A DNA stretch of 64,000 bases from Corynebacterium sp. ACRPH (GTDB taxonomy: Bacteria > Actinomycetota > Actinomycetes > Mycobacteriales > Mycobacteriaceae): the NCBI RefSeq assembly GCF_022347285.1, contig NZ_JAKRND010000007.1, positions 62,001 through 126,000 on the forward strand. The letters are read 5' to 3'. The notes below the pieces were generated by a model, which saw only the letters and a list, made by a program, of their open reading frames with translations, searched no databases and had not been told where the DNA came from. Numbering within the stretch: position 1 is the first letter of the stretch; each line of letters starts with the position of its first letter. A program made the position numbers and the translations under genes. This document shows, in pieces, positions 21,123 through 31,098 of this stretch.

Positions 21123-21788
21123 TTATGCCTGGCGGCGAGCGAACATCATCCAAGCGCCAGCGACCATGGAGATCAGAGCCAGACCAGCCAGGATGGAGAT
21201 CTCCGGCTTAACGCCGGTGTTAGCCAGCTGAACGTTGCGCTCTGCCGGTGCCTCAGCGTCTGCAGCCGGAGCCTCTGCGACCGGTGCCTCAGCCTCGCCC
21301 TCGGCCGGTGCCTCAGCTGCCGGAGCCTCGATGTCCTCCTTAGCCGGAGCCTCTCCGTCGGCAGCCGGGGCCTCAGGCTTACCCTCGCCCTCAGCCGGAG
21401 CCTCTTCCTTCTCGCCATCCTTCGGTGCCTCAGCCTCGTCCTCTGCCGGAGCTTCCTCGCCCTTGTCGCCGGCGTTGCCCAGGATTGCACCCAGAACTCC
21501 CAGGCCAACGATGGTGCCACCGATGCCAGCAGCGATCTTGTCTTCCTTGCTCATGTTGGAGGAGCCGGTCGGCTCGCCCTCGCTTTCACCTGGCTGCTTT
21601 TCGCCCTCGCCTGGCTGCTTTTCGCCTTCACCTGGCTGCTTTTCGCAAGCGCAGTTGTCTCCCTCGACCGGAGCCTCCTGAGCTGGGGAGCCCCCCTTTT
21701 CCTGAGCGTTAGCAACCGGGGTCAGCAGGGATGCGGACGCCAGAATGGTAGCAGCGGCGGTAGCGGTGATCTTCTTGGACAGCTTCAT
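21123..21788 (-). CDS. Sortase-anchored surface protein with LANTG motif
   Basis: A 221-residue secreted protein. The signal peptide is residues 1-28 (ATILASASLLTPVANAQ). Three KQPGEGE-type repeats follow at about 52-70, then a Gly-rich hydrophobic segment (IGGTIVGLGVLGAILG). A long Pro/Ala/Glu repeat region follows (EAPAEGE, APAADA). The C-terminal sorting signal is LANTG at about 188-192, then a hydrophobic helix and the charged end ARRQA. LANTG is a recognised variant of LPXTG. The Pro/Ala/Glu stalk suggests a wall-spanning spacer; no adhesive domain is visible. Confidence 0.85.
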   Translation of the reverse strand: MKLSKKITATAAATILASASLLTPVANAQEKGGSPAQEAPVEGDNCACEKQPGEGEKQPGEGEKQPGESEGEPTGSSNMSKEDKIAAGIGGTIVGLGVLGAILGNAGDKGEEAPAEDEAEAPKDGEKEEAPAEGEGKPEAPAADGEAPAKEDIEAPAAEAPAEGEAEAPVAEAPAADAEAPAERNVQLANTGVKPEISILAGLALISMVAGAWMMFARRQA

Positions 21789-21986
21789 GTCTTTCTCCTG
21801 TTTTTGTGAAAAGCCAAACAGTTTAGCTTTTGGGTGAAACGTCGGACATTTTTAAGGTAGCTCCTGGCCTCGGGTTCGTCAGCGCTAGAAATTACAAAAA
21901 CTCCTTCCCAGGCGCATTTCCGAGGAATTCTTTCTAAACTGACTGATCAGCGCGAGATTGCACATTTGCGCAACTTTCCACACCAG
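21789..21986. promoter_or_regulatory. Promoter region of the surface-protein gene
   Basis: 198 bp, AT-rich near 21820-21960, between the efeB stop and the surface-protein start. No specific operator was recognised. Confidence 0.35.
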
Positions 21987-23285
21987 TCACTTTGATTTAC
22001 CCACGTATGGGGGAAAGAAAAGTCCCTTACCTAGGAAGTCCTCTCTCCCAGACACTCCGGGAAATACGTAGAAATACCCACCGCCGTACGGCCTGATGTA
22101 GTCAGCCAGCGGTTCGCCCTCCAGCCGCCTCTGCACGGTAATAAACTGCCGCTGCAGATCCTGCTGGAAGCACACAAACACCAAACCCACGTCCAGGGTG
22201 CCGTTGTCCAGCACACCATTGTCGTAGTTATAGGCACGCCGCAGCATCAACTGGTTCGCCGTCTCCTCGGTCCGCGGGTTCGCCAAGCGGATGTGCGCAT
22301 CCACCGGAATCACATCCCCTGTGGGGTCATCCAGATAGTCCGGCTCCTCCCATTCGTCGCCGCCGGAAAGCGGCCCGCCGCTGAAGCGTTCGCGGCCAAA
22401 GATCTGCTCCTGCTCCGCGATAGAGATGCGATCCCAGAACTCCGTCAGCATCACGATCAGCCGCACGGCCATGTAGCTACCGCCCGCTGCCCACTTCGGC
22501 TCGTCGCCGCCGGCCCACACCAGCTCGTTGTGCTGCTCGGGCGTGGGATTAACGATTCCATCCTTAAATCCCAGGTGGTTGCGTTGTGTGCCACTCGGCC
22601 GGGGCGGGTTCTGGTAACCGGATTGGCGCCACCGCACCGCCATCCCCCCGCGCGTGTGCCGCAGAATATCGCGCAGTGCGTGCATTGCCGTATCCCGGTT
22701 GTGCGCGCAGATCTGCAGCACCAGGTCGCCGTGGCACTGTGCGGGATCCAGCGAATCATCCGCGAAGGCCTTCATGGTGTTGAGGTGCTTTGGCTTCTTG
22801 GCCTTCAACCCGAAGCGATCGTCGAACAGCGTTGCGCCCGCCCCTAGCGTGATCGTCAGCCCGTCCACCGGCACGTCCTCGCCCAGCTCCCCGGAATCCG
22901 TTGCCGGATACGCGATCCCATCGGGCGCCGCCGGACCCCCGGTGGTCAGCACGCGCGCCCGTTCGGTGATTGTCTGCAGCAACTCCTTTAGCTCCTCGCG
23001 CTTTTCAACCAGCACGTCCAAACCGCAGATGATCAGTTCTTTTTGCGGTGGCGTAATCACGCCCTGCTGGTGTTTGCCCTCAAATGGGTAGTCGGGTAGC
23101 TCGTCGCTGCCGTCGTTTTCTTCGGCGGTGGCGCCGGTTTTTGCAAGGGTAGTGACGCCACCCGCTCCAGCCAGCCCCAGCATTCCGCCGAGCATGGTGC
23201 GCCTCGAAACCCGGCTGCCTGCGGGGCGGTTCTTCTGCTCGCCGTGGTTATCTGCGGTGGCACGGGAATGAAAAAGACAGTTCAC
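21987..23285 (-). CDS. efeB: Tat-exported Dyp-type heme peroxidase EfeB
   Basis: A 432-residue deferrochelatase/peroxidase of the EfeB type. A Tat signal (SRVSRRTMLGGMLGLAGAGG) is at about residues 24-43. The Dyp signature GFKDG (distal Asp) and a conserved C-terminal region (DVGLVFVCFQQD) are present. GTG 23285 overlaps the efeO stop (TAGTG) and has a perfect AGGAGG five bases upstream, so the longer open frame is not the gene. It extracts or oxidises iron or heme outside the membrane with EfeO. Confidence 0.9.
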   Translation of the reverse strand: MNCLFHSRATADNHGEQKNRPAGSRVSRRTMLGGMLGLAGAGGVTTLAKTGATAEENDGSDELPDYPFEGKHQQGVITPPQKELIICGLDVLVEKREELKELLQTITERARVLTTGGPAAPDGIAYPATDSGELGEDVPVDGLTITLGAGATLFDDRFGLKAKKPKHLNTMKAFADDSLDPAQCHGDLVLQICAHNRDTAMHALRDILRHTRGGMAVRWRQSGYQNPPRPSGTQRNHLGFKDGIVNPTPEQHNELVWAGGDEPKWAAGGSYMAVRLIVMLTEFWDRISIAEQEQIFGRERFSGGPLSGGDEWEEPDYLDDPTGDVIPVDAHIRLANPRTEETANQLMLRRAYNYDNGVLDNGTLDVGLVFVCFQQDLQRQFITVQRRLEGEPLADYIRPYGGGYFYVFPGVSGREDFLGKGLFFPPYVGKSK

Positions 23286-24535
23286 TACATCCTCCTGATC
23301 ACAGTCATCGTCGCCAGCGGGGCAAGCAGCTCGTTCAGCTCCCCAATGGCCGCTCCTAGTTCCCGCTGATCGGCCTGTTTCCACGCGGTGAAGGGCTTCT
23401 TTCCGTCGTATTTGGCGGCCATCTTCTTGGCTACCTTGTCCGTCCGATCTAGCTGCCTATCTAGTTCTTGCAGGTCCGCCCCGCGGTCTTCTACCAGTTC
23501 GCGCAGCGGATCGAGGGTAGAGCGGGTGGAGTAGAGTGCGGCCCGCACCGCGCTGCCCGTGATGTGGGCGCCGAAGTCGTTGTGACTCTTGAGGTCGAAG
23601 CGCTCGACCTCCTCGGTGACCTCGTGTGTTCGTAGGCCATAGTTGGGTGCAAAGATCGCAAAATGCTCGGTGCCGTCCGCCACTTTGCGAACGTTCTGGT
23701 TCAGTTTCTCGGCGGGTGCTACCAGCGCACCCATAGGCTCGCCGTGCCACAGGCCCCACTCCAGCCGGTGGTAGCCCGAAAGGTCTTTGGCCTGCGCACC
23801 GTTGGCCTTCGAACTGGTGCCGAAGTCCGCGATTTCATCCACCGGCCCTGGCCACTCGTGGTTGGAATCGTCCAGCCTGCGGTAGGCCAGATAGGCCGTC
23901 TTCCAGGCTTCCTGCGCGGCCGCGCGGTCGCCGGAACGGACGGCTCGCAACAGTGCGTCGTCCTTGGAAACCCACTCGCGCACCTGAGGTTTTTGTGCAT
24001 GCGCGTGGGCGATGGATACGTCCGTGACCTCTTTGTCCGTGATGGGTTTCATTCTGGGGGCGTCACGAAGAGAAGAATCAGTGACCCTAAACTCGTCGCT
24101 GGCGATCGCCTTCTTTCCCTGGAAGACGCAGGTCAGGTGGTATGTACCGTCGGCAAGCTTCACGGACCAGGAGCGGGTGGCGGAACTGCCGACGCGCTCG
24201 AGGGTCTGGTAGGCGAAGCCTTCTTGGTCGGCGACGTAGACCGTGGTGGAGGCGTCCGCGGTGTTGGCCACGCGGATGTGGTTGAGGTCGCCGTGCAGAT
24301 CGCCGGGGGAGGGGCAGGCGCGGCGACTCTTGATGTGAATGTCGGCATCGACGGAAAGGCCGGTATCGCCGGAACCATCGCCGCCGCCGCCACCAGTGCC
24401 GCTGCCGCTATCCTCGCTAGAGCAGCCGGATAGCAGCAACGCGCTCGCCGAGATAGAGGCCACGGCGAGGGCCGCGACAACCCGGGCGGGCCGCCGCAGC
24501 GGGCGGGGTCGATCCGATGGTTCAGGGGAGGTCAT
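23285..24535 (-). CDS. efeO: Iron-uptake lipoprotein EfeO (imelysin family)
   Basis: A 416-residue lipoprotein with lipobox LLSGC at about residues 34-38. An N-terminal cupredoxin-like EfeO domain runs to about 150, then a peptidase_M75/imelysin domain with the metal-site motif YHRLEWGLWHG. It delivers iron at the membrane surface. It lies in a phosphoesterase-efeO-efeB operon; the permease EfeU is not in the window. The gene contains an antisense copy of the dispersed motif at 24056. Confidence 0.9.
   Translation of the reverse strand: MTSPEPSDRPRPLRRPARVVAALAVASISASALLLSGCSSEDSGSGTGGGGGDGSGDTGLSVDADIHIKSRRACPSPGDLHGDLNHIRVANTADASTTVYVADQEGFAYQTLERVGSSATRSWSVKLADGTYHLTCVFQGKKAIASDEFRVTDSSLRDAPRMKPITDKEVTDVSIAHAHAQKPQVREWVSKDDALLRAVRSGDRAAAQEAWKTAYLAYRRLDDSNHEWPGPVDEIADFGTSSKANGAQAKDLSGYHRLEWGLWHGEPMGALVAPAEKLNQNVRKVADGTEHFAIFAPNYGLRTHEVTEEVERFDLKSHNDFGAHITGSAVRAALYSTRSTLDPLRELVEDRGADLQELDRQLDRTDKVAKKMAAKYDGKKPFTAWKQADQRELGAAIGELNELLAPLATMTVIRRM
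24056..24077 (+). repeat. Dispersed motif copy, antisense within efeO
   Basis: GGGGGCGTCACG followed by AAGAGAAGAA, on the strand opposite to efeO. Confidence 0.75.
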
Positions 24536-24562
24536 GGCTGATACCGATGGCGGCTATTAGTG

Positions 24563-26506
24563 CTAGCTCTCGGATTCGCCCTTACGGTTGGAGATCCAGG
24601 TGAGGAAGCCCAGCACGATTACGGCCACCGCGCCCATGCCCAGCCAGGCGCCCAGGTGGTTGGAGTCGGACTCACCCGCAGCATTGTTCTTGCCGTTAGA
24701 GGCTGCTGCGTTCTGCACGTCCTTCTCCGTGACCTTCGGGTCGTTCATGCCTTCGGCGACGTCCTTCAGCTTCTCGCCCGCGCGGTCGCTGTCATCCACC
24801 CGTTCGATGGAGTCGTAGTCCTTGGCGACGGTGCCGTCGGTCTCGTTGAGGAACAGCTTCTCTGCGCTGGCGTTATCGAAGTCGAACATGTTGTCCAGCT
24901 TGCCCGCGCGGTTATCGAAGCTGTGCTCGCTGAGGCGGCCCAGCTCCCAGTTGTCCTGGATGAACTTCGTCACCGAGGTCTGCTCGGTGTAGGTGTTATC
25001 GATGTGGTTGACCTTGGAGTACGGGGAAATAACCAGCAGGGGCTGGCGGGTGCCCGGTCCGCACTGGCCGTCTGCGTCGCCGGCCACGCCGACCTTCTTG
25101 GCAGCGTCAGTGCAGATCTTGGAATCGATCGGCTTACCGGTTTCTTCCAGCTTGGTCTTGTCCTTGGAGCCATTCAGAACCTCCGGGGCACGGTGGTCGT
25201 ACCAGCCGTCGGAATCGTCGTAGGCAATGACGATGGCGGTGGAATCCCACTGGTCAGAGTTCTGGATCTCGTTGATGTAGTGGGTCATGAAGGCCTGCTC
25301 ATCCAGCGGGTTGGAGTAGCCCGCGTGGCCGTCCTGGTAGTTGGAGGCCTTCAGGTAGCTCACGGCCGGCAGGTTGTTGTTCTCCAGTGCAGTATCGAAA
25401 TCCTGCAGGTCGTACTGGTGGTTAGCCTGGTCGGACTTGCCGATCATGTCCGGGCTGCTGGGTTCCAGGTGGTGCGGGTTGGCAGTGGAGGCGAAGTACT
25501 GGAACGGCTGGTGGTGCGGATTGTAGTCCGTCTTCTCCTGGCCGGTCAGGGTCTTGTGGGTGGCACCGCAACGAGCGCGGGCATCGTCCGTGGCCTTCTC
25601 CGTCGGGCGGAAGCCGCCCTGGAACCAGCCCCAGGTGATGTCCTTCTCGTTCATCTGGTCACCGATGTTTTTGTTGTGCAGCGCAGCAACCTCGTCGGTC
25701 TTGGAGGAGGAGCTGTTGGAGCAGTCGTCGTACAGCGGATCCGGGTCGCCCACGACGGTGACGGTCTTGCCGTCCTTGGATACTCCGGCGAACTCGTCGG
25801 ACTCACCCGGTGTGATCTTCACCTGCTCGCCGTTCGACGGATCGTGGATGGTGGCGCCGGCGACGGTGGCGCCCACCAGGTTCAGCGCGCCGGGGGTCGA
25901 CGGGCCGAAGATGGTGGAGTAGCTGTTGTCGTTCATGGCATAGTGCTGCGCGTAGTTCCACAGGCCCGTGACGGTGTTGCCGTCGTAGTAACCCATGGTC
26001 ATACCCGGGCGGGCGTACAGGCCCTCGTTGTCCTTATCCACGTCGGTGGAGACAGTCTCCGGGAACTTGTCCATCTTGCCGCCGTTAAAAGCCTCCTGCA
26101 GCGCGGAGTACTCGTGGTTCTGGTCCACGGTGACGGCCTGATCCGGGCCCAGGCGGAAAGGCTTGACGGAGTTGGGGTTGTTCTTACCCAGCAGATCCTC
26201 GCTAGCCAGGTTGTTGACCTTCGGGGTGCCCTTCTTTGCCTTGAACTTCGGCGCATCCTGGTCGTTGGACTGCAGCTTCTCGCCGTCCTTGTTCGCGGCC
26301 TTGGGGTAGGTGGCGAAGTAGTGGTCGAAGGAGATGTTCTCGCTGTAGATGACGACGACGTGCTCGATGGGAGTCTTCGGCTTGGCCTGAGCATCGTCAG
26401 CGGCGGCAACACCCATGCCGCCGGTGGCTGCGGCGACCAGCAGGGCGCTGGAGGCGGCCATCGAAGCGACTTTGCGCAGGGCGGTGAAGGGCTTGGGAGA
26501 GTTCAT
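24563..26506 (-). CDS. Secreted/anchored phosphoesterase (phospholipase C / acid phosphatase family)
   Basis: A 647-residue phosphoesterase-family protein. A signal peptide covers about residues 1-35 (ending GVAAADD). The catalytic start is IEHVVVIYSENISFDHYFATYP, where Glu-Asn replaces the first metal ligand region of PLC/AcpA enzymes. Further motifs are ALNLVGATV and AYDDSDGWYDH with the metal-binding Asp/His. A C-terminal membrane helix is followed by SNRKGESES. ATG 26506 has GAGGAAG seven bases upstream. It is the first gene of an operon with efeO and efeB (27-bp gap), so it may release phosphate or lipid-bound iron ligands; that link is inferred. Confidence 0.85.
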   Translation of the reverse strand: MNSPKPFTALRKVASMAASSALLVAAATGGMGVAAADDAQAKPKTPIEHVVVIYSENISFDHYFATYPKAANKDGEKLQSNDQDAPKFKAKKGTPKVNNLASEDLLGKNNPNSVKPFRLGPDQAVTVDQNHEYSALQEAFNGGKMDKFPETVSTDVDKDNEGLYARPGMTMGYYDGNTVTGLWNYAQHYAMNDNSYSTIFGPSTPGALNLVGATVAGATIHDPSNGEQVKITPGESDEFAGVSKDGKTVTVVGDPDPLYDDCSNSSSSKTDEVAALHNKNIGDQMNEKDITWGWFQGGFRPTEKATDDARARCGATHKTLTGQEKTDYNPHHQPFQYFASTANPHHLEPSSPDMIGKSDQANHQYDLQDFDTALENNNLPAVSYLKASNYQDGHAGYSNPLDEQAFMTHYINEIQNSDQWDSTAIVIAYDDSDGWYDHRAPEVLNGSKDKTKLEETGKPIDSKICTDAAKKVGVAGDADGQCGPGTRQPLLVISPYSKVNHIDNTYTEQTSVTKFIQDNWELGRLSEHSFDNRAGKLDNMFDFDNASAEKLFLNETDGTVAKDYDSIERVDDSDRAGEKLKDVAEGMNDPKVTEKDVQNAAASNGKNNAAGESDSNHLGAWLGMGAVAVIVLGFLTWISNRKGESES

Positions 26507-26788
26507 GATTGGGCTTCCTCTTGCGATAGCGGTCATAGCCACCAGTCGGCTATGGCTGCAATAGGGTCAGTGTTTGAACACTCCTGATCTAACTCCTGGT
26601 TTAGCGGCCTTGCACGGCAAAGAGCATGCATTCGCATGAGTTCAACGGTTATTTACCTGTGTAACATCTCGAATTCACCTAACGGGGCGGGAAAGGTGGC
26701 GTCACAAAGCCTCCAAAGCGCAGGAAACTCACAACAAGGGGGTAGAATGGATGGGTCTGAAGGCTAAACAGAAAGGCTTCTCAAAACA
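26507..26788. promoter_or_regulatory. Divergent promoter region, phosphoesterase/gyrA
   Basis: 282 bp. It contains the dyads ATAGCC-accagtc-GGCTAT (about 26536) and AGTGTT-tg-AACACT (about 26570), possible operators for the iron/phosphate operon. A dispersed-motif copy is at 26695. No clear DtxR box was found. Confidence 0.45.
26695..26709 (+). repeat. Dispersed motif copy upstream of gyrA
   Basis: GGTGGCGTCACAAAG, intergenic. Confidence 0.55.
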
Positions 26789-29302
26789 GTGAGCGACGAC
26801 AACAACGGTAGCGACAACCTCTTTGATCGAATCACACCGATCGATCTGCAGGAGGAAATGAAGTCCAGCTACATCGATTACGCCATGAGCGTGATCGTCG
26901 GACGCGCCCTGCCCGAAGTCCGTGACGGTCTGAAGCCCGTGCACCGACGCATCCTCTACGCGATGTTCGACAACGGCTACCGCCCCGAGCGCAGCTACGT
27001 GAAGTCCGCAAAGCCCGTCGCCGATACGATGGGTAACTACCACCCGCACGGCGACAGCGCGATCTACGACACTCTCGTGCGCTTGGCTCAGCCGTGGTCC
27101 ATGCGTTACCCGCTGGTCGACGGTCAGGGTAACTTCGGTTCCCGCGGTAACGACGGCGCGGCTGCTATGCGTTACACCGAGTGCCGCATGACGCCCCTGG
27201 CGATGGAGATGGTGCGTGACATTCGCGAAAACACCGTCGAATTCCAGCCCAACTACGACGGCAAGACCACCGAGCCGACCGTGCTGCCGTCCCGCGTGCC
27301 GAACCTGCTGATGAACGGCTCCGGCGGTATCGCCGTGGGTATGGCTACCAACATCCCGCCGCACAACCTCAACGAGCTGGCGGAGGCCATCTACTGGCTG
27401 CTCGACAACCCGGAGGCGGAGGAGGCCGACGCGCTGGAGGCCTGCATGGAGCGGGTGAAGGGACCGGACTTCCCGACGGCCGGCCTGATCGTTGGCGACA
27501 AGGGTATCCAGGACACCTACCGCACCGGCCGTGGCTCCATCCGCATGCGCGGCGTGACCAGCATCGAGGAAGAGGGCAACCGTCAGGTCATCATCATCAC
27601 CGAGCTGCCCTACCAGGTGAACCCGGACAACCTGGTGGCCTCGATCGCGGAGCAGATCCGTGACGGCAAGATCGCCGGTATCTCCAAGATCGACGATGAG
27701 TCCTCCGACCGCGTGGGCATGCGCATCGTCATCACCCTGAAGCGCGACGCTGTGCCGCGCGTGGTGCTGAACAACCTGTACAAGCACTCCCAGCTGCAGA
27801 CCAGCTTCGGCTCTAACATGCTGTCCATCGTGGATGGCGTGCCGCGTACCCTGCGCCTGGACCAGATGCTGCGCCACTACGTGGACCACCAGATCGACGT
27901 GATCGTGCGCCGCACCCAGTTCCGCCTGGATGAGGCCGAGAAGCGCGCCCACATCCTGCGCGGCCTGGTGAAGGCCCTGGACATGCTGGACGAGGTCATC
28001 GCCCTGATCCGTCGCTCCCCGACGGTGGACGAGGCCCGCACCGGCCTGATCGACCTGTTGGATGTCGACGAGGTGCAGGCCGACCACATCCTGGCTATGC
28101 AGCTGCGCCGCCTGGCCGCGATGGAGCGCCAGAAAATCATCGACGAGTTGGCGGAGCTGGAGGAGACCATCGCCGACCTGAAGGCGATCCTGGAATCCCC
28201 GCAGCGCCAGCGCGACATCGTCCGCACCGAGCTGGCAGAGATCGTGGATAAGTACGGTGACGAGCGCCGCACGCAGATCATCGCCGCTTCCGGCGACGTG
28301 TCCGAGGAAGACCTGATTGCCCGCGAGAACGTGGTTGTGACGATCACCTCCACCGGCTATGCGAAGCGCACGAAGGTGGATAGCTACCGTAGCCAGCGCC
28401 GCGGCGGCAAGGGCGTGCGCGGTGCCGAGTTGAAGCAGGACGACGTGGTACGCCACTTCTTCGTCTGCTCGACGCACGACACGATTCTGTTCTTCACCAA
28501 CTTCGGCCGCGTGTACCGTCTGCGCGCCTTCGAGCTGCCGGAGGCCACCCGTACGGCCCGTGGCCAGCACGTGGCTAACCTGCTGGAGTTCCAGCCGGGT
28601 GAGCAGATTGCCCAGGTTATCCAGATCCAGTCCTACGAGGATGCTCCGTACCTGGTGCTGGCTACCGCACATGGTCGGGTGAAGAAGTCCCGCCTGACGG
28701 ATTACGACACTGCCCGTTCCGGCGGCCTGATCGCCATCAACTTGAACGAGGGCGATCGCCTGGTCGGCGCGCAGCTGTGCACCGCCGAGGACGACCTGCT
28801 GCTGGTTTCCGAAGAGGGGCAGGCCATGCGCTTCACCGCTGATGATGAGACGCTGCGCCCGATGGGTCGCGCCACCGCCGGTGTTAAGGGCATGCGCTTC
28901 CGCGAGGAGGACCAGCTGCTGGCCCTGACGGTCGTGGCGGAGGATTCCTCCCTGTTCGTGGCTACCTCCGGTGGCTACGGCAAGCGCACGCCGATGGAGG
29001 AGTACCCGACGAAGGGCCGTGGCGGCCTGGGCGTGGTTGCGTTCAAGTACGACAAGAAGCGCGGCAAGTTGATCGGCGCGCTGACGGTCAACGACGACGA
29101 CGAGATCCTGGCCATGACCTCCAACGGCGGCGTGATCCGCACCGAGGTTAGCCAGATCCGCCACAGCGGTCGTGCGACCATGGGCGTGCGCCTGGTGGAC
29201 CTGGCCAAGGGCAACGAGCTGGTTGCCGTGGACCGCAACGTGGAAGAAGAGGCAGAGGAATCTGCCGAGGCCACTGCGAAGGCGGAGACGGAATCCGAGT
29301 AG
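26789..29302 (+). CDS. gyrA: DNA gyrase subunit A
   Basis: An 837-residue gyrase breakage-reunion subunit, full length. The N-terminal [23 protein letters not shown] leads to the quinolone region [15 protein letters not shown]. Ser and Asp at the two main resistance positions are wild type. The catalytic Tyr is in [10 protein letters not shown]. The C-terminal beta-pinwheel has the GyrA box QRRGGKG. GTG 26789 start. Confidence 0.97.
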   Translation: MSDDNNGSDNLFDRITPIDLQEEMKSSYIDYAMSVIVGRALPEVRDGLKPVHRRILYAMFDNGYRPERSYVKSAKPVADTMGNYHPHGDSAIYDTLVRLAQPWSMRYPLVDGQGNFGSRGNDGAAAMRYTECRMTPLAMEMVRDIRENTVEFQPNYDGKTTEPTVLPSRVPNLLMNGSGGIAVGMATNIPPHNLNELAEAIYWLLDNPEAEEADALEACMERVKGPDFPTAGLIVGDKGIQDTYRTGRGSIRMRGVTSIEEEGNRQVIIITELPYQVNPDNLVASIAEQIRDGKIAGISKIDDESSDRVGMRIVITLKRDAVPRVVLNNLYKHSQLQTSFGSNMLSIVDGVPRTLRLDQMLRHYVDHQIDVIVRRTQFRLDEAEKRAHILRGLVKALDMLDEVIALIRRSPTVDEARTGLIDLLDVDEVQADHILAMQLRRLAAMERQKIIDELAELEETIADLKAILESPQRQRDIVRTELAEIVDKYGDERRTQIIAASGDVSEEDLIARENVVVTITSTGYAKRTKVDSYRSQRRGGKGVRGAELKQDDVVRHFFVCSTHDTILFFTNFGRVYRLRAFELPEATRTARGQHVANLLEFQPGEQIAQVIQIQSYEDAPYLVLATAHGRVKKSRLTDYDTARSGGLIAINLNEGDRLVGAQLCTAEDDLLLVSEEGQAMRFTADDETLRPMGRATAGVKGMRFREEDQLLALTVVAEDSSLFVATSGGYGKRTPMEEYPTKGRGGLGVVAFKYDKKRGKLIGALTVNDDDEILAMTSNGGVIRTEVSQIRHSGRATMGVRLVDLAKGNELVAVDRNVEEEAEESAEATAKAETESE

Positions 29303-29468
29303 GCCGAGTACCCCGGGCAACCCCGGGTAGCCCGGGTAGGCCTGAAGGGTAAGCATTGAACCGAAGTAGCCTGGCGGTCGATACCGCTAGGCTACTGTCG
29401 TAAAGGCATAAAAGAGCACAACCGAGCACGAACGAGTACTGAAGAGTGCGAACAAGTACGGAGATGCG

Positions 29469-30140
29469 ATGACGCACAAAACGCCCCCGCCGAACGCGAA
29501 GAATGCCAAGAACGCGCAGAATGCGAAAGCCAAGAACGTGCAGGCAACCGCAGGGAAGGCCAAGAACGCGAAGGCAAAGAACGTGCAGGGATCCGCGGAG
29601 CAGGCCAAGGCGCCGGTGCAGGATCAGGCTGTGGCGAAGAACCAGACCACCGCGAAGGCTGGCGAAAACGCCACCGCGAAGGCCGAGCAGAAGGCCGAGC
29701 AGAAAGCGCCGGAGACTAACGCGGCTACCCAGCCGACTAGCTCTAGCCAACCTGTCCAGCCTGACAACAAGCCCAACAAGCCCAATAAGCCCGGCAACCC
29801 GGCCAAGCGGGGCGTGCAGCGCACGATCACGTACATCGAGCCGATCAGCGCCCTGAAGATGGCGCTTATCTTTAACCTGGCGCTGTTTGCGGTGTGGTTT
29901 GTGGCTATGGCGCTGATCTACATCATTCTCGGCGCTGCGGGCACGTGGGACCGTCTGGATTCGCTGATCGGTGACCTGACGGATTCCTCTGGCATGTCCG
30001 CCGGCATGTACTTCGGTGGTGTTATCGCCATTGGCCTTTTCGAGGTTGTGCTCTTCACTCTTCTGGCGCCCGTCGCCGCACTGATCTACAACGCCTCGTC
30101 GAGCATTCTGGGCGGTCTGCGCATCCAGCTGGATCGCTAA
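29469..30140 (+). CDS. DUF3566 transmembrane protein
   Basis: A 223-residue protein in the conserved slot after gyrA (Rv0007 in mycobacteria). The N-terminal about 115 residues are Lys/Ala/Asn/Gln-rich with repeats (AKNAKAKNVQ). The C-terminal DUF3566 domain has two membrane helices (LIFNLALFAVWFVAMALIYI in part, and GVIAIGLFEVVLFTLLAP). Function unknown; the disordered cytosolic tail may bind nucleic acid or division proteins. Confidence 0.85.
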   Translation: MTHKTPPPNAKNAKNAQNAKAKNVQATAGKAKNAKAKNVQGSAEQAKAPVQDQAVAKNQTTAKAGENATAKAEQKAEQKAPETNAATQPTSSSQPVQPDNKPNKPNKPGNPAKRGVQRTITYIEPISALKMALIFNLALFAVWFVAMALIYIILGAAGTWDRLDSLIGDLTDSSGMSAGMYFGGVIAIGLFEVVLFTLLAPVAALIYNASSSILGGLRIQLDR

Positions 30141-30165
30141 CTCTTTTGTTCTTTTTGACGCCCAC
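30141..30165 (-). repeat. Dispersed motif copy after the DUF3566 gene
   Basis: Minus strand: GTGGGCGTCAAAAAGAAC followed by AAAAGAG. Starts right after the stop codon. Confidence 0.75.
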
Positions 30166-30244
30166 TTTCCAGCCATAAAAACCGCTACTGACCAGGCGAT
30201 TTGGTGATTGTCCGGGTTGGTGGGTAATGTTTCTACTCGTTCGA

Positions 30245-30321
30245 GGGCCTATAGCTCAGGCGGTTAGAGCGCTTCGCTGATAACGAAGAGGTCGGAGGTT
30301 CAAGTCCTCCTAGGCCCACCA
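30245..30321 (+). tRNA. tRNA-Ile (GAU)
   Basis: The acceptor stem GGGCCTA/TAGGCCC closes, the D-arm AGCTCAGGCGGTTAGAGC is present, and the anticodon loop CTGATAA contains GAT. The T-arm is GGAGGTTCAAGTCCTCC, and CCA is encoded (30319-30321). Confidence 0.97.
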
Positions 30322-30386
30322 TCGAACACTCTTCGCTAGAGATTAAAGCGTCTGATATAGTTTCGGAAGCTTGGTTCGATAGTCAA

Positions 30387-30459
30387 GGGGCATTAGCTCA
30401 ATTGGTAGAGCATCTGCTTTGCAAGCAGAAGGTCAGGAGTTCGATTCTCCTATGCTCCA
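30387..30459 (+). tRNA. tRNA-Ala (UGC), integration site of the island
   Basis: The acceptor GGGGCAT/ATGCTCC, anticodon loop TTTGCAA (TGC) and T-arm AGGAGTTCGATTCTCCT are all present. CCA is not encoded. The 3' part from 30427 is repeated at 40974 and is the likely attB core of the adjacent integrase. Confidence 0.97.
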
Positions 30460-31098
30460 CAACTAAAAATGCAGGTCAGGACTTTGCCGGGAACACTCCT
30501 AGCAAAGCCCTGACTGTTTTGTTTCACACTGGTTTCACACGAGGATTCTTCTACGCCGCGTTCTTGCGTATGAGAGAGTCGATTTCAGTCCCCACTCGGT
30601 CTAGATCTGAGTCAAAAAGAGATCCGCGTAGGTGTCCAGCGTCATCTTGGCACTGGCGTGTTCCAGCATGCGCTGTACCGCTTTTACATTGGCTCCTGCT
30701 TGGATAGCGATGCTTGCTGCAGTGTGTCGGAGGTCGTGAATGGTGAGAAGCGGAAAGGTTGGCTCGTTTTTCGGATACGGTCTAGCGCTGGCACGTATTG
30801 GCGACGCCGAAAGTTTGACCCGCGCAGCATCTTTCCCCGGTGTGATTGAAAGACCCGATCTCCTGGTGCTTTGTTCTTCGTCAACTCTCGAAGCTCCGGT
30901 GCGAGAGAGCTCGGAAAAGGTACAGTACGCCGTTTGTGGTTCTTTGGAGTGCCGTCCTTGTACTTTCCACCATCGTGTTCATCCGTGCGGTGAATGTCGA
31001 AGCGGCGAGTATCGAAAATCAATGGAATCAACGCGCAAGGCGGTCATCTCGGCCCATCGAATGCCGGTATAAGCCAATACTCTGATGACGGTGGGGTA
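30427..31098 (+). repeat. 672-bp direct repeat, left copy (tRNA-Ala 3' end plus int 3' half)
   Basis: Matches 40974-41645 base for base except one visible change (about 30661, T versus C). The offset is 10,547 bp. Covers the tRNA 3' end, the terminator hairpin and the decayed 3' half of the integrase. Confidence 0.92.
30475..30523. terminator. Terminator between tRNA-Ala and int
   Basis: The stem GTCAGG-a-CTTTGC pairs with GCAAAG-c-CCTGAC and is followed by TGTTTTGTTT on the plus strand. It ends the tRNA transcript and probably also int. Duplicated at about 41022-41061. Confidence 0.8.

Noticed and set aside
24560-26587. Long open frame on the plus strand opposite the phosphoesterase
   Set aside because: Shadow of a high-GC gene on the other strand; no start context or recognisable protein pattern.
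26729-29356. 875-codon open frame opposite gyrA
   Set aside because: Antisense shadow of gyrA; His/Val/Gln-rich composition typical of shadow frames.
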